Shown here: piece after piece, positions 46,391 to 54,534 of the stretch
Layout: each line of letters starts with the position of its first letter
Numbering within the stretch: the first letter of the stretch is position 1
DNA from: an uncultured Draconibacterium sp.
GTDB taxonomy: Bacteria; Bacteroidota; Bacteroidia; Bacteroidales; Prolixibacteraceae
Assembly (NCBI RefSeq): GCF_963676815.1
Contig: NZ_OY781365.1
Location: forward strand, 2,266,501-2,330,500
Direction of reading: 5' to 3'
DNA length: 64,000 bases
Translations under genes and position numbers: made by a program
The notes under the pieces: generated by a model
The model's database searches: none
Seen by the model: the letters and a program-made list of their open reading frames with translations, nothing else
What the model was told of the DNA's origin: nothing

Positions 46391-46410
46391 AATGTAATTT
46401 CAAAATATAG

Positions 46411-46440
46411 AAAAAGGACGGTTGTTTAGCCGTCCTTTTT
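46411..46440 (+). terminator. Rho-independent terminator of the second aldolase gene
   Basis: AAAAAGGACGG (46411-46421) pairs perfectly with CCGTCCTTTTT (46430-46440) around an 8-base loop, 20 bases after the stop codon. Confidence 0.92.
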
Positions 46441-46540
46441 TAGTGCAAAAGGAATGTGTTTTATACAATGTATCGTGTTCGGCACCAAGGCGAAAGAAAA
46501 AATAATTTGTCCAAAATTATGGTCGTATGATTTTATTTCT

Positions 46541-46548
46541 TAAGTTTG
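46541..46548 (+). promoter_or_regulatory. Possible -7 element of the Reg_prop kinase gene
   Basis: TAAGTTTG is an exact TAnnTTTG match about 95 bases upstream of the kinase ATG. No -33 TTTG lies at the usual distance, so support is modest. Confidence 0.35.
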
Positions 46549-46643
46549 GTTACTTGCAAATCCCTTACACATAATAGGCATTGAAATCCTTGCTAATCTT
46601 CTTACTAGTCCTTGTTGAAGTTTTGTATTGATGCAAAATTGGA

Positions 46644-49600
46644 ATGGCTAGTTGTATAATGATGGTAAAACAAGGGCACGTCTGGGTAACTCTTTTTCTT
46701 CTGATAATTTTTTTTCAGATTGGCAATGTATTTGCTCAACCTGATTTTTTACCGGTAAATCATTTTGGTACCGACGACGGTATGTCTTCCTCAATTGTAA
46801 CATGTATAAATCAGGACCAGGATGGATTTATATGGGTGGGGACCCGAAATGGATTGAACCGTTTTGATGGGAATAATTTTAAGATATACAGCAATACAGA
46901 GCAGCTGAACGAAGATGGGTCGTTACCTGCAAACCTGGTTATGTCGATGTGTATTAATGCCGATAACCGTTTGTATATTGGAACCAACGCCGGATTAAGT
47001 TACTACAATCCGGAGCTCGACAAAATTCATAACTATAAATTCGATTCAACTTCGTGCTTGTATCATGTTAACATTCAGGCCCGCGAAATAGTAGCCGATA
47101 CTAATGGCGCAGTATATATTGGCGGGTTAAACGGATTGGTGCATTTTAATCCCGAATCAAACACTGTTGAGTATTATTCGTTGAATGAAAGCGGGATAAA
47201 TAACCTTACCGTTGATGATGTTTATCTTGCTTCTGACGGACGACTTTGGTTTGGCTCGGTGGCCGGACTTGGAGTTCTGAATCCCGAAACACAGAAAATT
47301 AAGTGGCTGATACATGGTGTAAATAATGAAGATTACGAGAATGTAAGAATTGATGACATTGTTGAAGACCAAAACGGAACAATTTGGGCAGCCAGTTATT
47401 CGCACGGCCTTTTTAAAGTGCTTATGGAAAATGGCAGAGAGGAGCGACTGGAAAATTTCCGGAACGATCCAGATGATCCGGGATCAATTTCTGCCAACCG
47501 CCTCTTAAGTTTGGCAGTAGACAAACACAATAATATTTGGATTGGCGCTGAAAATGATGGAGTTTATTGTTTAAACAATGAAACAGGAAAGTTTAAGCAT
47601 TACCTTTCAACTAAAACCGATCCTTTGGTAGAAAAAACCTATTCAGGCGAATGCCTGTTTTTTGATCATGACAATAATTTGTGGATAGGAACTTATGCAA
47701 ACGGATTACAAATTGCGCACTGTAATGGTGATGCCATTGTTTCGTATAGTAGATTTAAAGGAGGAGATTTAAGCAACACCAACAATATGGTGAATGCTTT
47801 TTATGAAATTAATGACAGTACAATTGGAATAGGAACAGATGGCGGAGGAATAAACATCCTAAATAAGAAAACCGGCTTTTTTACCAATCTGAATACTACA
47901 AATTCTGAATTACCAAGCGACTATATTCTTTCAATAACAAAAGGAGGGGAAGGGTATATCTGGTTGGCTACCTGGGGCGGAGGTATTGTTCGTTACAATG
48001 AACAAAACGGAGAAATAACCAACTATAACAAAACAAACTCGTTTATGCCGGGAGACGAAGTTTATAATATATGTCCCGGAAATCAGTCGGATTTGTTAAT
48101 TGCTACTTTTAGTAAAGGATTGGTGCATTATTTTCCACCGCAGAATAAATGGGAAATTTATAATACCACAAACAGTAAGCTCCCGAGCAACAATGTTAAT
48201 GTGGTAAAACCAGCTGATGAGAATTCGTATTACGTGGGTACAAATTCCGGTTTGATGATGTTTTGCCCTCAAAATAAAACATTTCAAAACGGTTGGCCTG
48301 ATGATGACTATGAGTTGCTGAATACCGCTCATGTTTACGATGTTTTTGTTGAAAATGCAACTTCGGTTTGGGTTGGAACATTAACCGGCCTGCATCATTT
48401 TAATCCGCAAACAGGCGAAAAGCACATTTACACAGTAAAAAATGGCCTGCCTAATAACACGGTAAATGGTATCTTAAAAGACACTACCGGAATGTTTTGG
48501 TTTACAACTTTAGGCGGACTTTGCAGGTATGATAATGATTCGCAGAAATTTATAAGCTACCAAAAATATAATGGTTTGCAGGGCAACGAGTTTAGCCCCC
48601 GAAGTGTGTTGGTTGATGCGAACAATAACTTATACTTTGGAGGCAACAATGGTTTTAGTATCATTTATCCTGAGAAATTAAAAAAGAAAAGCCGCGTTCC
48701 TATCGTTAAACTAACCGGATTGGAAATATTTAACAAGGCGGTAACTCCTAACCAGCCTGGCTCGCCTTTAAAAAGAATAATCTCGCAGGTGGATGAGATA
48801 AAGTTGCCGGAAAGTAAATCGGTTTTAACCTTTCATTTTAGTGTTTTAGATTATACAAGCCCGGCAAAAAACCAACACGCTTATATGCTTGAAAACTTCG
48901 ATGAGGAATGGATTTACTGTGGTACACGGCAGCAGGCAACCTATACAAATCTCGACCCGGGGAAATACACTTTAAGAGTTAAAGGCGCCAACAGCGATGG
49001 TGTGTGGAACGAAACAGGTGTTGCTTTGCAAATAACAATAGTGCCGCCGTGGTACAGAACATGGTGGTTCATGTTAATTCTGTTTTTGTTCTTTGTTGCG
49101 GTATTTGCGGGTATAAATTATCTGCGGGTAAAATCGTTAAAACAACAAACAGAAAAACTTGAGCTCGCAGTAAAAAACCGAACAAAAGAACTAACCGAAA
49201 TAAATGCTACCAAAGACAAACTTTTTGCCGTAATTGCTCACGATCTGCGAAATCCGTTTAATGTAATATTGGGTTATACCGATGTTTTAATTGAAGGGTA
49301 CCACAAGTTCGATGAGAAGATGATGGGCCAGATTCTTGAAAACCTGAAAACGGCAGGAGACAGTGCTTTTGCCCTGCTCGAAAATTTAATGAATTGGTCG
49401 CGATCGCAGCGGGGAGTGATGGAGTTCATACCAAAATCAATTGTGCTTGGCGATTTTATCGCTGTAGCTTTATTAGAAATTGATGCTGTAGCTCAAAAAA
49501 AGCGAATAACAATTGAAAACCTGATTGCTAACAAATCGATAAACGTTTATGCCGATTCAAATATGCTCCTGTTAATTTTCAGAAACCTGCTAACCAACGC

Positions 49601-49910
49601 GGTGAAATTTAGCAAAGTCGGAGGAACGGTTTATATTGTTAGTGCCAGTATTGATAACGATTTTATCTCGCTGGGAATTAAAGATGAAGGCATTGGAATT
49701 GAACCTGAAAAAGTGAAGAGTATATTTCAGCCGGGTCATCAAAAAACCACGTCTGGTACCCAAGGAGAAAAAGGTAGTGGATTGGGATTAATGCTTTGCA
49801 AAGAGTTTATTGAAAAACACCATGGTAGAATTTGGGTAGAAAGCATTGTGGGCGAAGGGTCGGTATTTTGGTTTACAGTACCCTTGCATGGAAAAGTGTT
49901 CGACAAATAG
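46644..49910 (+). CDS. Reg_prop/Y_Y_Y sensor histidine kinase without output domains
   Basis: A signal peptide (ending near NVFAQP) precedes many two-component-propeller repeats (GFIWVGTRNGLNRFD and similar, about 40-690), a Y_Y_Y domain (about 730-795), a TM near 803-825 and a HisKA/HATPase kinase. His866 lies in VIAHDLRNPFNVILGY, the N-box is LLTNAVKFS and G2 GSGLGLMLC. Hybrid two-component systems of this type normally continue with a receiver and AraC domain. Here the protein stops after the ATPase domain, so it must signal to a separate regulator. The periplasmic part suggests sensing of a glycan breakdown product. Starts at 46659 or 46662 are also possible. Confidence 0.9.
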   Translation: MASCIMMVKQGHVWVTLFLLIIFFQIGNVFAQPDFLPVNHFGTDDGMSSSIVTCINQDQDGFIWVGTRNGLNRFDGNNFKIYSNTEQLNEDGSLPANLVMSMCINADNRLYIGTNAGLSYYNPELDKIHNYKFDSTSCLYHVNIQAREIVADTNGAVYIGGLNGLVHFNPESNTVEYYSLNESGINNLTVDDVYLASDGRLWFGSVAGLGVLNPETQKIKWLIHGVNNEDYENVRIDDIVEDQNGTIWAASYSHGLFKVLMENGREERLENFRNDPDDPGSISANRLLSLAVDKHNNIWIGAENDGVYCLNNETGKFKHYLSTKTDPLVEKTYSGECLFFDHDNNLWIGTYANGLQIAHCNGDAIVSYSRFKGGDLSNTNNMVNAFYEINDSTIGIGTDGGGINILNKKTGFFTNLNTTNSELPSDYILSITKGGEGYIWLATWGGGIVRYNEQNGEITNYNKTNSFMPGDEVYNICPGNQSDLLIATFSKGLVHYFPPQNKWEIYNTTNSKLPSNNVNVVKPADENSYYVGTNSGLMMFCPQNKTFQNGWPDDDYELLNTAHVYDVFVENATSVWVGTLTGLHHFNPQTGEKHIYTVKNGLPNNTVNGILKDTTGMFWFTTLGGLCRYDNDSQKFISYQKYNGLQGNEFSPRSVLVDANNNLYFGGNNGFSIIYPEKLKKKSRVPIVKLTGLEIFNKAVTPNQPGSPLKRIISQVDEIKLPESKSVLTFHFSVLDYTSPAKNQHAYMLENFDEEWIYCGTRQQATYTNLDPGKYTLRVKGANSDGVWNETGVALQITIVPPWYRTWWFMLILFLFFVAVFAGINYLRVKSLKQQTEKLELAVKNRTKELTEINATKDKLFAVIAHDLRNPFNVILGYTDVLIEGYHKFDEKMMGQILENLKTAGDSAFALLENLMNWSRSQRGVMEFIPKSIVLGDFIAVALLEIDAVAQKKRITIENLIANKSINVYADSNMLLLIFRNLLTNAVKFSKVGGTVYIVSASIDNDFISLGIKDEGIGIEPEKVKSIFQPGHQKTTSGTQGEKGSGLGLMLCKEFIEKHHGRIWVESIVGEGSVFWFTVPLHGKVFDK

Positions 49911-49917
49911 AAAGGAA

Positions 49918-49947
49918 AATGGCACCCACTATTTAGCAGATGCCATT
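49918..49947. terminator. Weak hairpin between convergent kinase and hcp genes
   Basis: AATGGCA (49918-49924) pairs with TGCCATT (49941-49947) around a 16-base loop. It lies just after the kinase stop, but there is no T run, so it is at best a weak terminator. Confidence 0.3.
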
Positions 49948-50011
49948 GTAAAACCTCCAACCAAAATGTCCCCCGGTTAAGGTCTGTCCCTCTCTCTCTC
50001 TTCAACTTCTA

Positions 50012-51664
50012 CTATGCTGTCATAAACATTTCAAGGTCTTTTTCAACTTCTGAAATACCACCAATTCCGAAATTCTCAACCAAAACATTGGCCACATTTG
50101 GCGAAAGGAATGCAGGAAGTGTTGGTCCCAGATGGATATTTTTAACGCCAAGGTGTAACAATGCCAGTAACACGATAACTGCTTTTTGCTCGTACCATGC
50201 AATGTTGTAGGCAATTGGCAGCTCGTTAATATCGTTCAGCTCAAATACCTCTTTCAGTTTTAAAGCGATAACTGCCAATGAATACGAGTCGTTACACTGC
50301 CCGGCATCGATAACACGCGGAATGCCGCCGATATCGCCCAATGGCAATTTGTTGTAACGGTATTTGGCACATCCTGCTGTAAGAATCACAGTGTCTTTTG
50401 GCAGCTGCTCGGCAAATTTTGTGTAGTAATCGCGGCTTTTCATACGTCCGTCGCAACCGGCCATAACAAAGAATTTTTTGATCGCACCTGATTTTACGGC
50501 ATCAACAATTTTGTCGGCCAAAGCAAAAACCTGTGCGTGTGCAAATCCTCCAACAATCTCTCCGGTTTCAATTTCCTGTGGTGCTGCACATTTTTTCGCG
50601 TGCTCGATAATGGCGCTGAAATCTTTCATGTTGCCATCCTGGCGATCCGGGATGTGGATAGCTCCAGCAAGGCCTGATGCGCCTGTGGTGTAAATCCGGT
50701 CGGTGAATGTTGCCGATGCTTTTGGCGGAACAATACAGTTGGTTGTAAATAGGATGGGTCCGTTAAAACTTTCGAATTCAGTATTTTGTTTCCACCACGC
50801 ATTTCCGTAGTTACCTACCAGATGATCGTATTTTTTGAACGCCGGATAGTAGTGTGCCGGTAACATTTCACTGTGCGTGTACACATCAACGCCTGTTCCT
50901 TCAGTCTGTTTCAGCAATTCTTCCATGTCTTTCATATCGTGACCAGAAATCAAAATTGCCGGATTATTGCGCACGCCAATATTTACTTTTGTAGCTTCCG
51001 GATTTCCGTAAGAACTCGTGTTGGCGGCATCTAACAAGGCCATTACATCAACACCAAATTTTCCGGTTTCCAGGGTTAAGGCAACCAATTCGTCAACACT
51101 TAAATCTTCTGTAGTAGCTACCAATGCACGTTGCATAAATTGGAAAATCTCATCTTTTTGGCTTCCTAAATTATAAGCGTGTTCGGCATAAGCAGCCAAT
51201 CCTTTTACGCCATAAATAATCAACTCGCGCAACGAGCGGATGTCTTCGTTTTCGGTACTCAATACACCAACTTCTTCGGCTTTGGCTTCGAACTCTTCGG
51301 TAGTATTTCCTGTCCATGTTACAATGGCAGGCAATTCTGCTGGTAAAACTACTCCTGCTTCTTTGCTCAATACGTGCAGTTCGTTTCTTAACTGAAGTGC
51401 TTTGATGATACGTTTTGTAAATACCGCTGCATCAAAATTCGCATTGGTTATAGTGCTGAACAAACCATCGAAAACTATTTTATCCACTTTTTTAGGATTC
51501 ATGCCAAGGGCCCGTAGTTTTTCGTTATACCAACAAATTCCTTTTAGCACATACAGTAAAGTATCTTGTAAATTAGCTACATCGCTGGTTTTTCCACAAA
51601 CTCCTGCAATTGTACAGCCGGTTCCTTTGGCTGCTTCCTGACATTGAAAACAAAACATGCTCAT
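50012..51664 (-). CDS. hcp: Hydroxylamine reductase / hybrid-cluster protein
   Basis: This is a full-length 550-residue Hcp. The N-terminal cysteines follow C-x2-C-x8-C-x5-C (Cys5, 8, 17, 23), the class I pattern found mostly in anaerobes. Hybrid-cluster ligands are seen in the VFALADK...GCDGRMKSRDYY region and in TAGCAKYRYNK and DAGQCNDSY. Hcp removes nitric oxide or hydroxylamine during nitrosative stress. It follows the Fe-S partner gene by 78 bases and is probably cotranscribed with it from the promoter near 52656. A start two codons later (ATG 51658) is equally plausible. Confidence 0.95.
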   Translation of the reverse strand: MSMFCFQCQEAAKGTGCTIAGVCGKTSDVANLQDTLLYVLKGICWYNEKLRALGMNPKKVDKIVFDGLFSTITNANFDAAVFTKRIIKALQLRNELHVLSKEAGVVLPAELPAIVTWTGNTTEEFEAKAEEVGVLSTENEDIRSLRELIIYGVKGLAAYAEHAYNLGSQKDEIFQFMQRALVATTEDLSVDELVALTLETGKFGVDVMALLDAANTSSYGNPEATKVNIGVRNNPAILISGHDMKDMEELLKQTEGTGVDVYTHSEMLPAHYYPAFKKYDHLVGNYGNAWWKQNTEFESFNGPILFTTNCIVPPKASATFTDRIYTTGASGLAGAIHIPDRQDGNMKDFSAIIEHAKKCAAPQEIETGEIVGGFAHAQVFALADKIVDAVKSGAIKKFFVMAGCDGRMKSRDYYTKFAEQLPKDTVILTAGCAKYRYNKLPLGDIGGIPRVIDAGQCNDSYSLAVIALKLKEVFELNDINELPIAYNIAWYEQKAVIVLLALLHLGVKNIHLGPTLPAFLSPNVANVLVENFGIGGISEVEKDLEMFMTA

Positions 51665-51742
51665 TTCTACTATTTTTAAATTGATTACTCTTCTGATTTT
51701 TGTAATGAAGGGGCTGTTTTTATCACAACTTAATTGGGAATT

Positions 51743-52624
51743 TTAAATCCACTCTTCACTTAAAATATCGCCTTTAATTCCTATCACAACTTCTTTAACG
51801 GGTACCTTTCTCGATGCCATTTGAGTGGCCATTTTTACCATTTGCGACAATCCTCCGCAACATGGAACTTCCATAATAACTACGGTTATTGTATTTACTC
51901 TCGATTCGTCAATCAGTTTTACCAGTTTCTGCACGTAAATATCTGTTCCCTGGTCGAGTTTTGGGCAGGCGATTACCATTTTTCGATTCTTGATAAAGTC
52001 GTTGTGGAAATTACCATAGGCAAAACCTGCACAGTCGGCCGCTACGAGAAGATCGGCACCTTTGAAATAACTTGCTGCCGGATTGATCAGATGCATTTGC
52101 ACAGGCCACTGGGTTAGTTCCGATGGTGCTGCCGTTGCCGGAGCTGCCATTTTTAAACCACCTGCATCAAAAGCCATTGGTGCCGAACCCGGACAACCGC
52201 CTGGGGCACAACCACCACCCGAAGCCTGTTCGTTTTTAGCTCCGTGAAGCAATTCGTGCACTTCGCTGATCTCGAAAGGCATGGCCTCGCGATTGGCTTT
52301 TATAAAACCAAGCGCCTGCTGCAAATAACCGGTTTCGTTATGATCCTGTAAATGTTTTAAATGGGCAAACATGGTAGCTTTTCCCTGTTTTACCATTTGC
52401 GAAATAGTTGCAATTTCGTCGTAAGCATCTGCTTCGCGCTCTTCAATGGTAATTGCTCCTTCCGGACAGTGGCCAATACATGCTCCAAGGCCATCGCACA
52501 TTAATTCACTGATCAGCCTGGCTTTTCCATCAATGATCTGCAACGCACCTTCGTGGCAGTTCGGAACGCAGTTACCGCATCCGTTGCATAAATCGTCGTC
52601 AATTTTAATTATCTCTCGTATCAT
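51743..52624 (-). CDS. Hcp-associated Fe-S protein
   Basis: The N-terminus has a ferredoxin-like pair of motifs: a complete CNGCGNCVPNC (Cys13, 16, 19, 23) and a modified CDGLGACIGHC in which Leu46 replaces the second Cys. A Gly- and Cys-rich linker (GGGCAPGGCPG) follows. The C-terminal domain has further conserved cysteines (AADCAGFAYGNFH, IACPKLDQG, EVPCCGGL). Proteins of this build lie next to hcp in several anaerobes, for example Desulfovibrio, and probably supply electrons to Hcp. It is first in the minus-strand operon. Confidence 0.88.
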   Translation of the reverse strand: MIREIIKIDDDLCNGCGNCVPNCHEGALQIIDGKARLISELMCDGLGACIGHCPEGAITIEEREADAYDEIATISQMVKQGKATMFAHLKHLQDHNETGYLQQALGFIKANREAMPFEISEVHELLHGAKNEQASGGGCAPGGCPGSAPMAFDAGGLKMAAPATAAPSELTQWPVQMHLINPAASYFKGADLLVAADCAGFAYGNFHNDFIKNRKMVIACPKLDQGTDIYVQKLVKLIDESRVNTITVVIMEVPCCGGLSQMVKMATQMASRKVPVKEVVIGIKGDILSEEWI

Positions 52625-52655
52625 CTTTCTTGTTCTTTTCTTTAAGTTTACGCAA

Positions 52656-52682
52656 CAAAAGTAGGTTGCCGGTGTTAGGCAA
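52656..52682 (-). promoter_or_regulatory. Putative promoter of the Fe-S protein/hcp operon
   Basis: On the minus strand, TACTTTTG (52663-52656) is an exact TAnnTTTG -7 element, with TTG at 52682-52680 as a possible -33, 16 bases away and so slightly short. Transcription would start near 52650, about 25 bases before the ATG. Confidence 0.5.
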
Positions 52683-52684
52683 AA

Positions 52685-52700
52685 TGTACCAATTGTTACA
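52685..52700. promoter_or_regulatory. Crp/Fnr-type palindrome, likely operator of the adjacent regulator
   Basis: TGTACCAATTGTTACA is an imperfect 16-bp palindrome (one mismatched pair) with the 5-6-5 geometry of Crp/Fnr sites. Its centre is about 42 bases upstream of the predicted start of the Fe-S protein/hcp transcript, the usual class II activator position. It ends 2 bases before the regulator ATG, where binding could also repress the regulator gene. Function is inferred from geometry. Confidence 0.55.
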
Positions 52701-52702
52701 AA

Positions 52703-53380
52703 ATGATAGATTATTCGATTCTTGTAAAAAGTCCGTTGTTTAATGGTATTCCGGAAGAGGAGTGCCGGGCCTTATTTTCAAAAATACATTACCAGGTACG
52801 CAAGTTTGGGAAAGATGCCATTGTTGTGCAGGGAGGCGAGGAAGTTACCAATCTGTTTGTTGTGCTTTCCGGTAGTGTGCGGGGAGAGATGATTGACTAC
52901 TCGGGGAAAACGGTGAAGATTGAAGACATTGAAGCGCCGCGCCCGTTGGCGGCTGCCTTTTTGTTTGGTAAAGAGAATAAGTTTCCGGTTACTGTAACGG
53001 CCAATAAAAAGGCTAAGTTGCTGGCCATTCCGGTAGTTGAATTCCTGAAATTGCTGCAGTTAAATACACGTTTGTTACGTAATTATTTGAACAGTATTTC
53101 AACCCGTGCACAGTTCCTTTCGCAGAAATTACACTTTCTGAGTTTTAAAACCATAAAAGAAAAGGTGGCGCATTTTCTGCTTCAGCAGGCGGGCGACCGG
53201 TTTCATTCGTTCGAACTAAAAAATACACAACAACAACTGGCCGAATTGTTTGGTGTTAGAAGGCCTTCGCTGGCGCGTGTACTTGGCGAAATGCAGGATG
53301 AAAAGCTAATTAAAATTGAAAAGAAAACCGTAACGCTGCTCGATAAGCAAGGCTTGAATAAATTACTTAAAAATGGATAG
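52703..53380 (+). CDS. Crp/Fnr-family regulator, HcpR-like
   Basis: This 225-residue protein has an N-terminal cyclic-nucleotide-binding-like beta-roll (about 15-125), a dimerisation helix and a C-terminal winged helix (TQQQLAELFGVRRPSLARVL). No N-terminal Cys cluster for an Fnr-type iron-sulfur centre is seen, so another effector is likely; heme-dependent HcpR proteins are known. Its divergent position next to the hcp operon supports a role as the nitrosative-stress activator. Its 3' end overlaps pgeF by 8 bases. The name HcpR is inference from context. Confidence 0.85.
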   Translation: MIDYSILVKSPLFNGIPEEECRALFSKIHYQVRKFGKDAIVVQGGEEVTNLFVVLSGSVRGEMIDYSGKTVKIEDIEAPRPLAAAFLFGKENKFPVTVTANKKAKLLAIPVVEFLKLLQLNTRLLRNYLNSISTRAQFLSQKLHFLSFKTIKEKVAHFLLQQAGDRFHSFELKNTQQQLAELFGVRRPSLARVLGEMQDEKLIKIEKKTVTLLDKQGLNKLLKNG

Positions 53381-54110
53381 AACTCCGGAATTGATTCGTT
53401 ACAGCATATTTCAACCACATGCAAATGTCTGTGCTTTTACCACCACCAAAAGCACTTTGCCGGTAAAGCGTATTCGTTACAGCAATGTGCCCGAAAATAA
53501 AGCAAAACTGGCCGAGGCACTGGCTTTGGAAGTTGAGCGAATGGTTTATCCCGATCAAACACACAGCAGCTGTGTTGCCGAAGTAACAGAATTTCCTGAA
53601 GCCATTATTTCCGAAACCGATGCACTGGTTAGTAATCAGCCAGGTTTGTGTTTGTGTGTGCAAACAGCCGATTGTGTTCCGGTTTTACTATTCGATCCGG
53701 TGGAGAAAGTAGTTGCTGCTGTTCATGCCGGGTGGCGCGGAACTGTAGGAGGAATTGTTGAAAAGGCGATAAGCAAAATGACAAATTATGGTGCATCTGC
53801 CAAAAATATTGTGGCTGCAATCGGGCCGTCAATAAGTCCTGAAATTTACGAAGTAGGCGATGAGGTGGTTGATGCTGCCCGAAAATCGATTCCCAATGTT
53901 GAAGCAACTTTACACAAAAACGGTACAGGCAAATTTCACTTTAATCTTTGGGAAGCCAACAGGCAGTTACTTTTAAAGAATGGGGTGCCGGCACAAAATA
54001 TTGAAGTGCTTGGAGCATGTTCATTTTCCGAGACTGAAAAATACTATTCGGCACGAAGAGATGGAATTGATACGGGAAGAATGGTTTCGGGAATTATGTT
54101 GAAAGGGTAG
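53373..54110 (+). CDS. pgeF: Peptidoglycan editing factor PgeF / YfiH family
   Basis: This 245-residue protein of the multicopper polyphenol-oxidase-like (DUF152) family carries the conserved metal-site motifs DQTHSS, TADCVPVLLFDP and VHAGWRGTVGG. The E. coli homologue removes misincorporated amino acids from peptidoglycan precursors, and family members also show purine nucleoside activities. It overlaps the end of the regulator gene by 8 bases, so it is translationally coupled. Downstream is the 42-bp repeat array rather than an obvious terminator. Confidence 0.92.
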   Translation: MDRTPELIRYSIFQPHANVCAFTTTKSTLPVKRIRYSNVPENKAKLAEALALEVERMVYPDQTHSSCVAEVTEFPEAIISETDALVSNQPGLCLCVQTADCVPVLLFDPVEKVVAAVHAGWRGTVGGIVEKAISKMTNYGASAKNIVAAIGPSISPEIYEVGDEVVDAARKSIPNVEATLHKNGTGKFHFNLWEANRQLLLKNGVPAQNIEVLGACSFSETEKYYSARRDGIDTGRMVSGIMLKG

Positions 54111-54133
54111 TTTTGAGATGAAAATATCGATGC

Positions 54134-54395
54134 TTTTGCAGTTATAAACAGGCATTTTGCTACCAAATCTCATTCTTCTGTAGTTAGAAGCGGGCATATT
54201 GTCCAGAATATCTATTCTTCCGCATGCAGAAGGCAATATATTTTCGCAAAAGTACCCCCTTCTGCATACAGAAGCCCACGAATTTTCAAAAAAATGCCCT
54301 CTTTCGCATGCAGAAGCCCACGGGTTTTCCCCAAAATGCCCCCTTTCGTATGCAGAAGGCCGTATTTTTTTAAAAAAATGCCCCCTTCTGCATTA
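54134..54395. repeat. Tandem array of about six 42-bp repeats with palindromic cores
   Basis: Units begin at 54134, 54176, 54218, 54260, 54302 and 54344, each 42 bases, with a partial unit at 54386. The core of each later unit is close to the palindrome CTTCTGCATGCAGAAG, followed by an A/T tract and a C run (ATGCCCCC). The first two units are strongly decayed and the later four are well conserved. Since 42 is four helical turns and a multiple of three, the cores lie on one face of the helix and the array is open in frames on both strands. It fills most of the 424-base gap between pgeF and the DUF2723 gene. Confidence 0.88.
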
Positions 54396-54534
54396 AACAT
54401 AATGAGATTTCAGTATCCATTTCTTGTTAAGAAGATTTAATTATAATCTACTGTTCTCTGAGTTTTCAGCAAAAGCCTTATCTTCGCAAGGATTAAAAAT
54501 TTCGAACATTTACGCTTGCAGAAATCACTTGAAA

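Noticed and set aside
54134..54395. Array considered as a CRISPR
   Set aside because: The units are contiguous and similar along their whole length, with no unique spacers, and no cas genes are nearby.
54199..54400. Open frames of 65 and 62 codons on both strands of the 42-bp array
   Set aside because: They exist because the repeat unit is a multiple of three. No ribosome site or promoter supports either, so the array is reported as a repeat and only mentioned as possible coding.
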